The notes: a model not told the origin generated them from the sequence alone. Shown: positions 42,235 through 52,462, numbered from the stretch's first letter. The stretch is 64,000 nt of DNA from CAWIKY01 sp963836905 (GCA_963836905.1 CAWIKY010000004.1:248001-312000), one strand, 5' to 3'. Translations and numbers: made by a program.

Positions 42235-45200
42235 ATGCGGTATCTGATTGGCTTGATCATAGGTGTCGCACTGGCTGTGGCAGGCTTCGTAGGGTGGCAA
42301 TTGTTCGGTCCCGATCGCGCGCAGGACCCCCGTACGGATATTGCCGGATACGAAGACGGAACCGTTCCCGGCCAGCGCACCGCATCCGACCAGACCCGCA
42401 GCGAAGCCACGCAGCGCCGCATGGACGAGCGCGAAAGCCTTCGCCGGGAAGCGGCAAAGGCCAATTCAAAGGAATTCACCTATCAGCGCTACCGGACGGA
42501 CCTTTCGGGCAGCTCTCCGCAGGCCTGCCTTGTTTTTTCCTCAGCCCTGGATCCGGAGCGCGACTACAGCCCGTTTCTTGAATTTGCGTCCGACTTCAAG
42601 GCCGCCATCGCGGTCGATGGCGAAGCGCTTTGCATTGGTGGCCTCTCCTTCGCGGAAGAACAGACCTTGTTGCTGCGCGAAGGGCTTCCCGCCGCCGACG
42701 GACGCACACTGTCCTTTGAGGAAGATGTCACGCTGAGCTTTGCCGACCGCCCGGCTTATGTCGGCTTCAAGGGCAGCGGTATCATCCTGCCGCGTCTGGA
42801 TGCCGACGGCCTGCCGATCGAAACCGTGAATGTCGATAAAGTGAACGTACGGGTCGAGCGCGTGAATGACCGCGCACTTGCCTTCAAGCGCATCACGCAG
42901 GGCGAAAGCTATGACGCCGGCGATTATGGCAGCCTCTGGGGCGAGGAAAGCGCCTACGATGTCGGTGTCGAGGTCTGGACCGGCGAGATGGATATCGATT
43001 CCGTCGCCAACGTGCCCGTCACCACCGCATTTCCGCTGGAGGAAGTGATCGGAACGTTGCGCCCCGGCGCTTATTTCGTCTCCGTCGAGGATGCCCGCGA
43101 GATGACCAACCGGTCACGCGAGCCTGCCCGGGCCATGCGCTGGATCGTGCTGACCGATCTGGCGCTGACGACCTATCGCGGCGGCAGCGGACTGGACGTC
43201 ACGGTTCGGTCCCTGCAGACGGCCAGACAGGTCGATGGCGTTCGCTTGCAGCTTATCGCCATGAACAACGAGATTCTCGCAGAGGTGACGACGGCCAATA
43301 GCCGCGCCGTCCACTTCGACGCACCGCTCGTGCAGGGCGAGGGAAATCTCGCTCCCAAGCTGATCGTCGCCTACGGGCCAAATGGCGATTTCGCGGTCAC
43401 CGACTTGATGCGCGCGCCGATCGATCTGTCCTCGGAGGATATTGACGGTCGCACACCGAATGTGCCGGTCGACGGCTTTCTTTATACGGACCGTGGCATC
43501 TACAGGCCCGGCGAAACCATCGAGCTGACCGCGCTGTTGCGTGATGTTGCAGGGCGCGCTGTCACCGACCGGACGGGACGCATCGTCATATATCGCCCGA
43601 ACGGCATGGAGGCCGACAGGGTCATTTTCACCGAAACCGAGCTCGGCGCGGTGCAGGTGTCGTATCCGCTTCCCAAAACGGCCGCGCGTGGCCGCTGGCG
43701 TATGGTTGCCGAAATCGACGGCGGCGGCACTGCTGGTGAGACGCGTGTCTCGGTCGAGGATTTCGTCGCGCAGCGTATCAGCGTTGATATCGAGGCAAAC
43801 AAGACCGTCCCGCTTCTGGCCGGTGAGGCGCGTGATATCGCTGTCGAGGCGCGCTTTCTCTACGGCGCGCCGGGCGCAGGCCTGACGGTTCAGTCAGAAG
43901 CGCGGGTCGAGCGCGATCCATCACCGTTCGACGCGTGGAAGGATTACCGTTTCGGCGCGCATGATGCGTCCTTCAGCGAGGAAATTCTCGAACTGCCGAC
44001 ACAGACGACAGACGGTGCGGGCAAGGCAAGCGTCGTGCTGGATCTGGACGGCCAAGGCGCCGACGAACAGGCTCCGCTTCGTCTGCGCACCGTCGTCAGC
44101 GTGCTCGAGCCCGGCGGACGGGCCGTCTCCGAAAGCGTGTTCGTGCCGTACCGTCCGCGCGATGCCTATCTTGGCGTGAAGCCAAAATTCGATGGCTCAC
44201 CGGAGCGCGGAAAGGACGCCGTCTTCGACGTTGTCTCGCTCAATGCTGCAGGCGAGGCGCAGGATGCCGAACTCAGCTGGAAGCTGATCGAGGTCAATTA
44301 TAATTATGACTGGTATCGCAGCGGCGGTAGCTGGCAGTGGCGACGGTCCCGCTATGTCCGGGAAGTCAACACCGGCGTGCTGCGCCTGAAGGACGGCAAG
44401 GCCGGAACCATAAACGCAGGCAAGCTCGATAGCTGGGGCGATCATCGCCTCGTCGTGACGGGTCCTGGCGGTGAGACCGAAACCAGCGTGCAGTTCTGGA
44501 TGGGCTGGCAAGGCTCGGGCGAAGAGGGCGTGGAAGCGCCCGACCGCGTCCGGCTCGCCGGTCCGAAAACCGCACCGGTCGCAGGCGACCGCGCCGAGAT
44601 TACCATTCTCTCACCTTATGACGGCGAAGCGCAGATCGTGGTTGCGACCGACCGCGTTCTGTCGGTCAGCTATCAGGCGGTCAGCACCAAGGGGACGAAA
44701 GTGGCCCTGCCGGTCAGTGCCGAGTGGGGGTCGGGTGCCTACGTCATGGTCAGCGTTTATGCGCCACGTGATGCAATTGAGCAGCCAAAACCCCGGCGTG
44801 CCGTCGGTGTGCTCTATGTTCCCGCAGACGTGTCCGGCCGCGTGTTTGAGGTCGGCTTCAACGTACCGGACATCGTCCGGCCGGACGGCAAGCGGACCAT
44901 CGAAGTGGAGGTCGCCAACGCGCCGACCGAACGCATGTTCCTCACGCTCGCCGCTGTCGACGAAGGCATTCTGCAACTGACCAAGTTCCAGACGCCTGAT
45001 CCAGTGGCGCATTATTTCGGCAAGGAAGCTCTAGGCGTCGAAATCTACGATGACTACGGGCGACTGCTGGACCCGAACCTCGCCGCGCCGGGCGAGATCC
45101 GCTTCGGCGGAGATCAGCTTGGCGGCGCGGGCCTGACAGTGGTTCCAACCAGAACCGTCGCGCTTTTTGCCGGCCCTGTAGATGTCGGACGCAATGGCAA

Positions 45201-47229
45201 GGCAAGCATCGAGCTGGATATTCCGGAATTCAACGGCGAGCTTCGTCTCATGGCCGTTGCCTGGTCCGCCAACAGCATGGGCTCCGGTGATGAAGCGGTC
45301 ACGGTACGCGATCCCGTACCGGTCGAGCTTTCGTTGCCACGCTTCATGGCCCCTGGCGATACGGCCACCGCAACGGCCAGCATCGACAATGTGGAACTGG
45401 CCGCAAGCGACTTTACCGGTCGTATCGCTGGAAAAGGACCGGTCACGGTCGGGACCGATACCGTTTCTGCTACGGTCGCCAAAGGTGAACGGATTGATCG
45501 TCCCGTCGAGCTGAACGCGACCGGCGAGGGGATTACTGACCTTACCTTGTCGGTTACAGGTCCGGACGGTCTATCGGTCTCGCGAACCTATCCGATCCAG
45601 ACCCGTTCGGCATTTCTTCCAGTCACGAAGGTGGACCGGGCCCGGATTGCCGCCGGAGCGACCTATTCGATCCCGCCAAGTCTCAGCGCCGGATTGATCC
45701 CGGGCTCGGTTTCGGCGGTGGCGTCGTTCTCGCCGATCCCGATTGATGCCGGAACGCTCTACGCGTCCCTGTCACGCTATCCGTATGGCTGCACCGAACA
45801 GACGGTCTCGCGGGCCTTGCCGCTTCTCTATGCCGGTCAACTGGCAGGGTTGGCAGAAAATGCGGACGCGGATGATACAGAGGCCGAGGCCCGTGATGCG
45901 CGCCGCATCGTGCAGGACGCAATCAATACCATTCTTTCCCGGCAGGGTCCTGATGGGGCGATCGGGCTCTGGCGTGAGGGAGACCGCAACGCCTCGCCCT
46001 GGCTGGGTGCCTATACGGTCGACTTCCTCGTCCGCGCAAAAGAGCAGGGCTATAATGTGCCTAAAGCCTCGATAGATGCGGCGCTCTCGGCCCTTGGAAG
46101 CATCGCGCAGGGCGAAGCCTGGCGTGTGTATGGCTATGAAACCGACGTCTATCAAAGCCGCTGGCATTCCGACACGGAAAAGAAGCTGATGTCGCGCTCG
46201 GCGCCCTACGCGCTCTATGTTCTGGCCCGCGCCGAACAGGGCGACCTGTCCCGCATGCGCTATATCCACGACCGCGAACTGCGAACGCTCGTCTCACCGC
46301 TGGCCCGCGCGCAGCTGGGTGCCGGTCTTGCAATGATGGGTGACAGGTCGCGCGCCGTTTCAGCGTTCGAGGCTGCCATTGACGGGCTGGGCTATACCAA
46401 TGACGGAGACTACTACCAGACGCCATTGCGCGATCTGGCTGGTATTCTGGCGCTGGCCTCCGAGGCCGGTCTGACGACAGAGGTCGCCGAGCTTGCCGAA
46501 CGGCTTGCGCGTGACGTGCCGGACCCGGATCGTCTCTCGACGCAGGAAAAGGCTTTCCTTCTTCTGGCAACGAATGCGCTTTCGGATGGCAAGGCAGAGC
46601 CCTCCATCGCCGCCGAAGGCGCGGAAGCAACCTCGCCGGGCCGCTTTCTTCTGGCGGATGCGCAAGCGATCAACGGGGCAAGCTTCACCAATTCCGGTGA
46701 TGCGCCGCTCTTCCGGACGGTACTGGTCACCGGCAAGCCCGCGAGCGCGCCGCCTGCTGCATCCTCGGAACTTCGTCTGGACAAGGAGCTTTTCGGCATG
46801 ACCGGGGGCAAGGTGAACCCGGCAAACCTGCAGCAGGGAGACCGTGTGGTCGTTCGTCTGACGGTAACGCCCGAGCAGAACCGGACCAATCCGGTCATTG
46901 TCGAGGACCTTTTACCTGCCGGTTTCGAGATCGAAGCGGTGCTCAAGCCCGCCGATGGCGCGGCGCGCAAGGATGATGATACGGAGTCTGGCGCGTATAG
47001 CTGGCTGGGCGTTATCGATCCCGCCAAGGTTGCCGAAGCGCGTGATGACCGGTTCGTCGCCGCAATTGATGTCCGTGATACGGCTCAGACCCTTGCCTAT
47101 GTGGTGCGCGCTGTAACGCCGGGCCGGTTCACGCTGCCGGGTGCTTACGCCGAGGACATGTATCGGCGTGATGTGTTCGCGCGGACAGCAGCCGGAGAAA
47201 CGGTGATCGCCGGTGCCACAGCCAACTAG
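42235..47229 (+). CDS. Bacterial alpha-2-macroglobulin, thioester type
   Basis: Periplasmic broad-range protease trap, thought to protect the cell when its envelope is breached. Start at ATG 42235 (SD ggggaacgggg) gives a hydrophobic anchor MRYLIGLIIGVALAVAGFVGWQLF and no lipobox Cys, so it is membrane-tethered, not a lipoprotein. 1664 residues. Macroglobulin domains follow: VPVDGFLYTDRGIYRPGETIELTALLRD is the MG-domain signature. AAVDEGILQLTKF is the A2M domain. The thioester Cys1186 is in RYPYGCTEQTVSRALPLL (CxEQ). The alpha-alpha toroid and receptor-binding-like domain end the protein. The pbpC gene overlaps its stop by 17 bp, the usual partner. Confidence 0.96.
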   Translation: MRYLIGLIIGVALAVAGFVGWQLFGPDRAQDPRTDIAGYEDGTVPGQRTASDQTRSEATQRRMDERESLRREAAKANSKEFTYQRYRTDLSGSSPQACLVFSSALDPERDYSPFLEFASDFKAAIAVDGEALCIGGLSFAEEQTLLLREGLPAADGRTLSFEEDVTLSFADRPAYVGFKGSGIILPRLDADGLPIETVNVDKVNVRVERVNDRALAFKRITQGESYDAGDYGSLWGEESAYDVGVEVWTGEMDIDSVANVPVTTAFPLEEVIGTLRPGAYFVSVEDAREMTNRSREPARAMRWIVLTDLALTTYRGGSGLDVTVRSLQTARQVDGVRLQLIAMNNEILAEVTTANSRAVHFDAPLVQGEGNLAPKLIVAYGPNGDFAVTDLMRAPIDLSSEDIDGRTPNVPVDGFLYTDRGIYRPGETIELTALLRDVAGRAVTDRTGRIVIYRPNGMEADRVIFTETELGAVQVSYPLPKTAARGRWRMVAEIDGGGTAGETRVSVEDFVAQRISVDIEANKTVPLLAGEARDIAVEARFLYGAPGAGLTVQSEARVERDPSPFDAWKDYRFGAHDASFSEEILELPTQTTDGAGKASVVLDLDGQGADEQAPLRLRTVVSVLEPGGRAVSESVFVPYRPRDAYLGVKPKFDGSPERGKDAVFDVVSLNAAGEAQDAELSWKLIEVNYNYDWYRSGGSWQWRRSRYVREVNTGVLRLKDGKAGTINAGKLDSWGDHRLVVTGPGGETETSVQFWMGWQGSGEEGVEAPDRVRLAGPKTAPVAGDRAEITILSPYDGEAQIVVATDRVLSVSYQAVSTKGTKVALPVSAEWGSGAYVMVSVYAPRDAIEQPKPRRAVGVLYVPADVSGRVFEVGFNVPDIVRPDGKRTIEVEVANAPTERMFLTLAAVDEGILQLTKFQTPDPVAHYFGKEALGVEIYDDYGRLLDPNLAAPGEIRFGGDQLGGAGLTVVPTRTVALFAGPVDVGRNGKASIELDIPEFNGELRLMAVAWSANSMGSGDEAVTVRDPVPVELSLPRFMAPGDTATATASIDNVELAASDFTGRIAGKGPVTVGTDTVSATVAKGERIDRPVELNATGEGITDLTLSVTGPDGLSVSRTYPIQTRSAFLPVTKVDRARIAAGATYSIPPSLSAGLIPGSVSAVASFSPIPIDAGTLYASLSRYPYGCTEQTVSRALPLLYAGQLAGLAENADADDTEAEARDARRIVQDAINTILSRQGPDGAIGLWREGDRNASPWLGAYTVDFLVRAKEQGYNVPKASIDAALSALGSIAQGEAWRVYGYETDVYQSRWHSDTEKKLMSRSAPYALYVLARAEQGDLSRMRYIHDRELRTLVSPLARAQLGAGLAMMGDRSRAVSAFEAAIDGLGYTNDGDYYQTPLRDLAGILALASEAGLTTEVAELAERLARDVPDPDRLSTQEKAFLLLATNALSDGKAEPSIAAEGAEATSPGRFLLADAQAINGASFTNSGDAPLFRTVLVTGKPASAPPAASSELRLDKELFGMTGGKVNPANLQQGDRVVVRLTVTPEQNRTNPVIVEDLLPAGFEIEAVLKPADGAARKDDDTESGAYSWLGVIDPAKVAEARDDRFVAAIDVRDTAQTLAYVVRAVTPGRFTLPGAYAEDMYRRDVFARTAAGETVIAGATAN

Positions 47230-49384
47230 GCCGGGTTCAGTCCTGAAAACATGGCTTGTCGATCTCTGGAAGCACGTGACCGGTGGTATCGCATCGGTCG
47301 CGTCCCGCCGTCCGCGATGGACGGCTGCGATTGCGGCCTTGCTGGGGTCTGCGGGTCTTCTCTTTCTGCTTGATGTCGCTTTCCCGCCGCCACTGGAAAA
47401 GGCGCGCACGGTCACCGTGATGGTAACCGACCGTGACGGCAGGCCCTTGCGGGCCTTTCCGGTCGAGGACGGGCGCTGGCGTATGCCCGCTGACCTTGCA
47501 GCCACAGACCCGGTCTTCATCGAGGCGCTGCTGGCTGTCGAGGACAAGCGGTTCCGCACACATGGCGGGATCGATGCTATTGCTGTGGCCCGTGCCGCGA
47601 AATCCGCGCTGCAACGCGGGCGCATCGTTTCGGGTGCATCCACGATCACCATGCAGACGGCGAGACTGCTCGAGCCCCGCCCGCGGACGTTCGGTTCCAA
47701 GCTGGTCGAGATGGCGCGTGCCATCCAGCTTGAGCGTCGGCTCTCGAAGGATGAAATTCTGGAGCTTTATCTCACGCTGACACCTTATGGCGGCAATCTG
47801 GAAGGCGTGCGGTCGGCAAGCTGGGCGTATTTCGGGCGCGAGCCCGACCGGCTGAGCGACGACCAGGTCGCGCTTCTCATCGCGCTGCCGCAAGCGCCGG
47901 AAGCACGTCGTCCGGATCTGCGCCCCGCAGCTGCGGCTGCCGGACGCGCGGAGATCGTTTCCAGACTGGCCGATGCAGGTGTGTTTTCTGCTGCCCGCGC
48001 ACGTGAGGCAGCGGAACCCGTCCTGCCAGGCAGGTCTCGTTTTCCGGACGCGGCATGGCATGGCACGGCCAGGGCATTGGCGCATGGCGATGCGGTGAAG
48101 GGCCAGATCGCGTCCAGTCTCGATGCAGGGCTGCAGACGGCGCTTGAGAGGATGCTGACCGATGCGGCGGGCAACCTGCCTGTCGACGTGCAGATCGCAG
48201 CCATGGTGGTGGATGTTGAAACGCGCGGCGTGCGCGCACTCGTCGGCGGTATTGGCAAGGATCGCCCCGGTGGGTGGATCGACATGACGGGACGGCTGCG
48301 CTCGCCCGGATCAACGCTCAAACCACTGATCTACGGGCTGGCCTTTGATGACGGGCTGGCGGTTCCCGAAACCCATATTCAGGACCTGCCGCGCCGGTTT
48401 TCCGATTACCGACCACGCAATTTCGACCGCAGTTTCCGGGGCAGCGTGACGGTGTCCGATGCCTTGCAGCATTCGCTCAACGTTCCTGCGGTCCTGACAC
48501 TCGAGCAGATCGGAGCCGAACGGTTCGCCTCGGCGCTGCAACTGGCCGGCGTCCGGGTCGAGGTGCCGGGCGCATCTCTCACGGAAACCGGACTGGCCAT
48601 CGCGTTGGGCGGTGTCGGCATGCGGATGGAAGACCTGGCCATGGTCTATGCCGGTCTCGGGGATGGCGGCATCATCAAGCCGCTGGCTTTTACGGTTGAA
48701 GAAGAAGTTGACCTGGCCGGCGTGCCGGGCCAACGGCTTTTGTCTGCGGACTCTTCGCGCAAGCTTCTGGACATTCTGGCCGCCGCGCCTGCGCCCGCCG
48801 GACGCATGCCATGGTCACTCACAGGAGAGGCCCCGCAGATCGCGTTCAAGACAGGCACGTCATACGGGTTTCGTGATGCATGGGCGGCGGGCACTGGCGG
48901 CGGCTATGCGGTCGTGGTCTGGGTCGGCCGCGCCGACGGTGCGCCGCGTCCGGGTGCGACCGGCCGGGCGACAGCCTTGCCGCTTCTGTTTGACGTCTTC
49001 GACCGCATCAATGCATCGCTTGGCGTGGATGGCCGCGCAGCAGGGCGTATTGCAACGCGGCTGAACGATAAGGTCTCCGGACCAGCCTTGCGTGATTTCG
49101 GGCAAGGCGGCCAGCCGCCGCAGATCCTGTTTCCGCCCGAGAATGCTGACCTTCTGATGAAATCCGGTGACAGACCGGATGCGGGCTTCGTTCTGGCCGG
49201 GCGCGGGGAAGGGCCACTTCGCTGGTTCGCCGATGGTCAGCCCGTTGCGCTTGACGCAGGTGGCGCGCCGCTCTGGGTGCCACAGGGAGAAGGGTTCTAC
49301 ACGGTCAGCGCGGTTGACGGTTCAGGGCGTGAAAACAGCGTCCAGGTACGGGTGTCCGGGGCTGCGCGACCGGAACTTCGGTAA
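47213..49384 (+). CDS. pbpC: Penicillin-binding protein 1C
   Basis: Bifunctional peptidoglycan transglycosylase-transpeptidase, 723 residues. The start is a GTG at 47213 overlapping the macroglobulin gene by 17 bp. A membrane anchor (IAALLGSAGLLFLLDVAF) is followed by the GT51 domain (FIEALLAVEDKRFRTHGGIDAIAVARA; GASTITMQTARLL; ILELYLTLTPYGGN). The transpeptidase domain has the SxxK nucleophile Ser367 (SPGSTLKPLIYGL), NVPAVLTLEQIG, and KTGTSYGFRDAWAAG with KTG at 546. A BiPBP-type C-terminal domain ends it. The pairing with an alpha-2-macroglobulin is the classic defence/repair arrangement. Confidence 0.96.
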   Translation: MPQPTRPGSVLKTWLVDLWKHVTGGIASVASRRPRWTAAIAALLGSAGLLFLLDVAFPPPLEKARTVTVMVTDRDGRPLRAFPVEDGRWRMPADLAATDPVFIEALLAVEDKRFRTHGGIDAIAVARAAKSALQRGRIVSGASTITMQTARLLEPRPRTFGSKLVEMARAIQLERRLSKDEILELYLTLTPYGGNLEGVRSASWAYFGREPDRLSDDQVALLIALPQAPEARRPDLRPAAAAAGRAEIVSRLADAGVFSAARAREAAEPVLPGRSRFPDAAWHGTARALAHGDAVKGQIASSLDAGLQTALERMLTDAAGNLPVDVQIAAMVVDVETRGVRALVGGIGKDRPGGWIDMTGRLRSPGSTLKPLIYGLAFDDGLAVPETHIQDLPRRFSDYRPRNFDRSFRGSVTVSDALQHSLNVPAVLTLEQIGAERFASALQLAGVRVEVPGASLTETGLAIALGGVGMRMEDLAMVYAGLGDGGIIKPLAFTVEEEVDLAGVPGQRLLSADSSRKLLDILAAAPAPAGRMPWSLTGEAPQIAFKTGTSYGFRDAWAAGTGGGYAVVVWVGRADGAPRPGATGRATALPLLFDVFDRINASLGVDGRAAGRIATRLNDKVSGPALRDFGQGGQPPQILFPPENADLLMKSGDRPDAGFVLAGRGEGPLRWFADGQPVALDAGGAPLWVPQGEGFYTVSAVDGSGRENSVQVRVSGAARPELR

Positions 49385-49479
49385 GACACATCTGCGTGAA
49401 CAGCAGTTGCAGGGCTGGATGTCTCCGGGTGTCCCCCCAATTTTCAGGACTGACCCTGAACACTTGAAGCGAGGCACTC

Positions 49480-50124
49480 ATGAAGGTCCCGACCCTGATT
49501 ACCACAGTTGCCCTGGCTGGCGGCGCTGCCCTTCTGGCGACTGTTATCACCTTGCGCGCGGGCGCGGACGATAGTCCGGCCAAACCCGCCATCACCGCTG
49601 AAACCACGGCGGATGCGGTTTTCGCCGGCGGATGTTTCTGGTGTGTGGAAAGCGATTTCGACAAGGTCGACGGGGTTCTGGAAACGACGTCAGGCTATAC
49701 CGGCGGCAATGTTGACAACCCGAGCTACAGTCAGGTCACGGGCGGCGATACTGGGCACTACGAAGCTGTGCGCATCGTCTATGATCCGTCCGTGGTGAGC
49801 TATGAGACGCTGGTCGAGCGTTTCTGGCATACGGTCGATCCGACCGATGCGGGCGGCCAGTTCTGTGACCGCGGCAACAGCTATCGTACGGCAATTTTCG
49901 TCGACAGCGATGATGAGCGAACCGTCGCGGAAGCGACCAAGGCAAAATATCAGGCTGCACCGGTTCCGGCAGAGCCCATCGTGACACCGATCCTCGAGGA
50001 AAACGCCTTCTGGCCCGCCGAGGAGTATCACCAGAATTATTACAAGAAGAACCCGATCCAGTATAACTTCTACCGTGCCCGCTGCGGGCGTGACGACCGG
50101 ATCGAGGACGTCTGGGGCAAGTAA
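49480..50124 (+). CDS. msrA: Exported peptide methionine sulfoxide reductase A
   Basis: Reduces methionine-S-sulfoxide in proteins. 214 residues. An N-terminal hydrophobic segment (LITTVALAGGAALLATVITL) makes this a periplasmic or membrane-anchored form. The catalytic Cys52 is in FAGGCFWCVESDF; Cys55 follows. EVTFGCFWC-type surroundings continue with VDGVLETTSGYTGG, GDTGHYEAVRIVYDP, RFWHTVDPTDAGGQFCDRGNSYRTAIF and EEYHQNYYKKNP. All core residues are present. A 95-bp gap follows pbpC, so it may belong to the envelope defence group. Nothing legible was seen after it until the glycosyltransferase stop. Confidence 0.95.
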   Translation: MKVPTLITTVALAGGAALLATVITLRAGADDSPAKPAITAETTADAVFAGGCFWCVESDFDKVDGVLETTSGYTGGNVDNPSYSQVTGGDTGHYEAVRIVYDPSVVSYETLVERFWHTVDPTDAGGQFCDRGNSYRTAIFVDSDDERTVAEATKAKYQAAPVPAEPIVTPILEENAFWPAEEYHQNYYKKNPIQYNFYRARCGRDDRIEDVWGK

Positions 50125-50253
50125 CCGAGCGTCCGCCTCCGTCCCCTGGTCTGCCCTGGATCGTCGCTCTGCGTGTTCGGGAAAGTGACTGGACAGGAAG
50201 CGCTGACTTCTAGCAACTGCCAGCGCTGCGGTCCCTAATGCCCCGCTGGCCCG

Positions 50254-51786
50254 CTACTTTCTGAAACGCGTCCGCCAGTTCTCATCGCGCGGCAGCGGTG
50301 CATAGCCGGATGCCGTGTAGAGCGTCAGTCGACGAACCTTGCCGCCGCCCAGCGCAAGTTCGATCTCTCCGGCAGGCGAGATGTCCGCAAAGTCGGCGGC
50401 CAGAGCAGGGTAGTCGCCGGGGTGGCGCATCACGATCAGCGCCGTTTCGCCCGGCTCCATGATGATCGCTACCTCTTCGGAGGCGCTTTTGGGTACGATG
50501 TCCCGTCGCCAGGCATATTTTCGGGCCACAAGCCCGTCTTCCCGGGCATAATAGTCCAGCCCGTGCCAGACTTCGCGTTCATCGACGATGATTACGTCGG
50601 CTCCGGTTCGTATGGCGGCCGCATTGACCGCATCGACGGTTTCCGGCCAGGCCCGAAGACGTTTGAAGGCATTTGCCGCGCCAAGGCTCTCCGCCACGAC
50701 CGGTGGCGACACCGCCACGGCTGCCATGATGCCACCGAGTGCGAGGTTGAGCGCAATGGCAGCTCCGAGAAGCTTCACGCCCCATCTGCGCTCCCGTGCC
50801 GCCCAGAGCGCAAGCAGGATGCATGCTGCCGGGTAAGCGCTCGCCGCCCAGTTGGCATGGGCGCGGCTGATGAAGGCTTGCACAAGGATGATGATCAATG
50901 GGGGCAGGATGAACATCGCCAGGAAGCGTGGGTCGGGACGCTTCCAGAAACCTGTCTTCTGCACCAGAGGTACAATAAAAACGACAAGCAGAAGGGCGAA
51001 GGTCAACGGTCCGAATACAGCGAACTGGTCTCCGAAGAACTTGAACCCGTTTTCCGGATTGATCAGTTGCGCCCCCCAGTTTGCGTTATCCGCCGTATGG
51101 CTCACCGTCTTGAACCCGTTGGCAGCGTTCCACAGCATATGCGGCAGCACGACAAGGAGGGCGATGCCCGCCGCCAACAGCCCGCGCAAGGAGGCCATGG
51201 CGCGCCGCGTGGCGGGGTCTGCAAGGGTCGCCAATCCGAGACCGATCACGAAATAGATCATCGCGTATTTGGCCAGAAACCCCAGCCCGATGGCGAGCCC
51301 GAGCAGCGCCGGGTCGCGCCAGCTCGGCCTAGTGCCTGTCCGCACCAGAAAGTAGAGCGCCGCCGACCAGCAGGCCAGCAGAGGAACATCCGTCGACATG
51401 ATGGCCGAGGAGAGCCAGACCCCCAGCATGGTCGCCCAGATCGTGCCTGCCAGAATGCCGATCCGGGATCCGAACAGCTCACGCGCGGTCAGGAAGACGA
51501 AGAGTGCCGTAAGGCCGTGCAGAACCGGCGCAAAGAACCGGATCGCCCATTCACTATCGCCGAAAATGCCGGTCGAGATACCGATCAACCAGGAGGTAAG
51601 CGGCGGCTTTGAATAATAACCCCAGTCGAAGCTTTGCGCCCAGCGCCAGTACTGTGCTTCGTCCGGACCAAGGTTCAGCGGCGTCAGAGCATTGGCAACC
51701 AACCGCGCCAACGCCAGCAGGCCAAGACATATCAGGAAGGGTCCGGTCCAGCGCGAAGGCGCGGGGCTGTTGGGAGATTGGGTCAT
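50254..51786 (-). CDS. Glycosyltransferase family 39 (ArnT/PMT-like) membrane protein
   Basis: 510 residues with about 12 hydrophobic segments. The first periplasmic loop has NLGPDEAQYWRWAQSFDWGYYSKPPLTSWLIG, the acidic GT39 signature that holds the catalytic Asp/Glu. It uses polyprenyl-phosphate-linked sugars. FFAPVLHGLTALFVFLTARELFG and PALLGLAIGLGFLAKYAMIYF also match. The C-terminal soluble part begins near DAVNAAAIRTGADVIIV. The acceptor (lipid A, protein or another glycan) cannot be told. Divergent from speD, 135 bp between starts. Confidence 0.88.
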   Translation of the reverse strand: MTQSPNSPAPSRWTGPFLICLGLLALARLVANALTPLNLGPDEAQYWRWAQSFDWGYYSKPPLTSWLIGISTGIFGDSEWAIRFFAPVLHGLTALFVFLTARELFGSRIGILAGTIWATMLGVWLSSAIMSTDVPLLACWSAALYFLVRTGTRPSWRDPALLGLAIGLGFLAKYAMIYFVIGLGLATLADPATRRAMASLRGLLAAGIALLVVLPHMLWNAANGFKTVSHTADNANWGAQLINPENGFKFFGDQFAVFGPLTFALLLVVFIVPLVQKTGFWKRPDPRFLAMFILPPLIIILVQAFISRAHANWAASAYPAACILLALWAARERRWGVKLLGAAIALNLALGGIMAAVAVSPPVVAESLGAANAFKRLRAWPETVDAVNAAAIRTGADVIIVDEREVWHGLDYYAREDGLVARKYAWRRDIVPKSASEEVAIIMEPGETALIVMRHPGDYPALAADFADISPAGEIELALGGGKVRRLTLYTASGYAPLPRDENWRTRFRK

Positions 51787-51921
51787 ACAGCTTTCTGACA
51801 GGTTGGAGATATTTTGCCAGCCCTGCAGAAACGGCTTGCATTCAGATGCTTTATTTCATATCTGCGCGCTTCCTTCCAACAGGGACCGATCAACGGCCCT
51901 TCTCTTTACAGGATTTGGAAC

Positions 51922-52398
51922 ATGGCTTTTGGCGCCCCGGGCGACCCGGATTTCGAGGTTATCGACGAACAGCGCGGCGCCGCGTCGGACATGTTGTCCG
52001 GCGCGGCTTCCGAGGACGATCGGCTCGACTTTTTCATAAAGCGTGATGGCATGGAATATGCCGGAACGCACCTCATCATCGATCTATGGGATGTGTCCCG
52101 TATCGATGATCCCGAACATATCGAGACGTCGCTTTGCGACGCCGCTGTTCGGGCCGGGGCAACCATTCTCAGCTCCGACTTTCACGTGTTCACACCCAAT
52201 AATGGTGTGTCCGGTGTGATAGTGTTGTCTGAAAGCCACATTTCCATTCATACTTGGCCTGAGCGCCGGTTTGCCGCAGTCGATGTTTTCATGTGCGGTG
52301 CTGCAAAGCCACACAAGACCATCGCTGCGCTGAAAGAGGCCTTCAACCCGTCACGCATCGGTCTGACCGAGCACCGTCGGGGCCTTACCGCCTGCTAG
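51922..52398 (+). CDS. speD: S-adenosylmethionine decarboxylase proenzyme, prokaryotic type with N-terminal extension
   Basis: Pyruvoyl enzyme that supplies decarboxylated AdoMet for spermidine synthesis. 158 residues. The core YAGTHLIIDLWDVSRIDDPEHIETSLCDAAVRAGATILSSDFHVF...GVSGVIVLSESHISIHTWPERRFAAVDVFMCG matches the small bacterial class. Self-cleavage should occur at Glu104-Ser105 (VLSESH), producing the pyruvoyl group. His110 and Cys125 lie 5 and 20 residues later, as in B. subtilis (63/68/83). About 42 residues (MAFGAPGDPDF...) precede the usual start and are acidic. No spermidine synthase is adjacent. Followed by a strong terminator. Confidence 0.94.
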   Translation: MAFGAPGDPDFEVIDEQRGAASDMLSGAASEDDRLDFFIKRDGMEYAGTHLIIDLWDVSRIDDPEHIETSLCDAAVRAGATILSSDFHVFTPNNGVSGVIVLSESHISIHTWPERRFAAVDVFMCGAAKPHKTIAALKEAFNPSRIGLTEHRRGLTAC

Positions 52399-52430
52399 GT
52401 TGGGACTTTTTCCCTAAAACTTGCAATGAA

Positions 52431-52462
52431 AGCCGGACGGGAAACCAGTCCGGCTTTTTTTT
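52431..52462 (+). terminator. Intrinsic terminator after speD
   Basis: agccggac (52431-52438) and gtccggct (52448-52455) pair around gggaaacca, and the following eight T run to about 52462. It is a textbook intrinsic terminator, 33 bp after the speD stop. Confidence 0.92.

Noticed and set aside
50422..51612. 396-codon plus-strand frame over the glycosyltransferase
   Set aside because: Antisense to a clear GT39 gene with its catalytic loop; the composition is charged and Arg-rich with no domain pattern.
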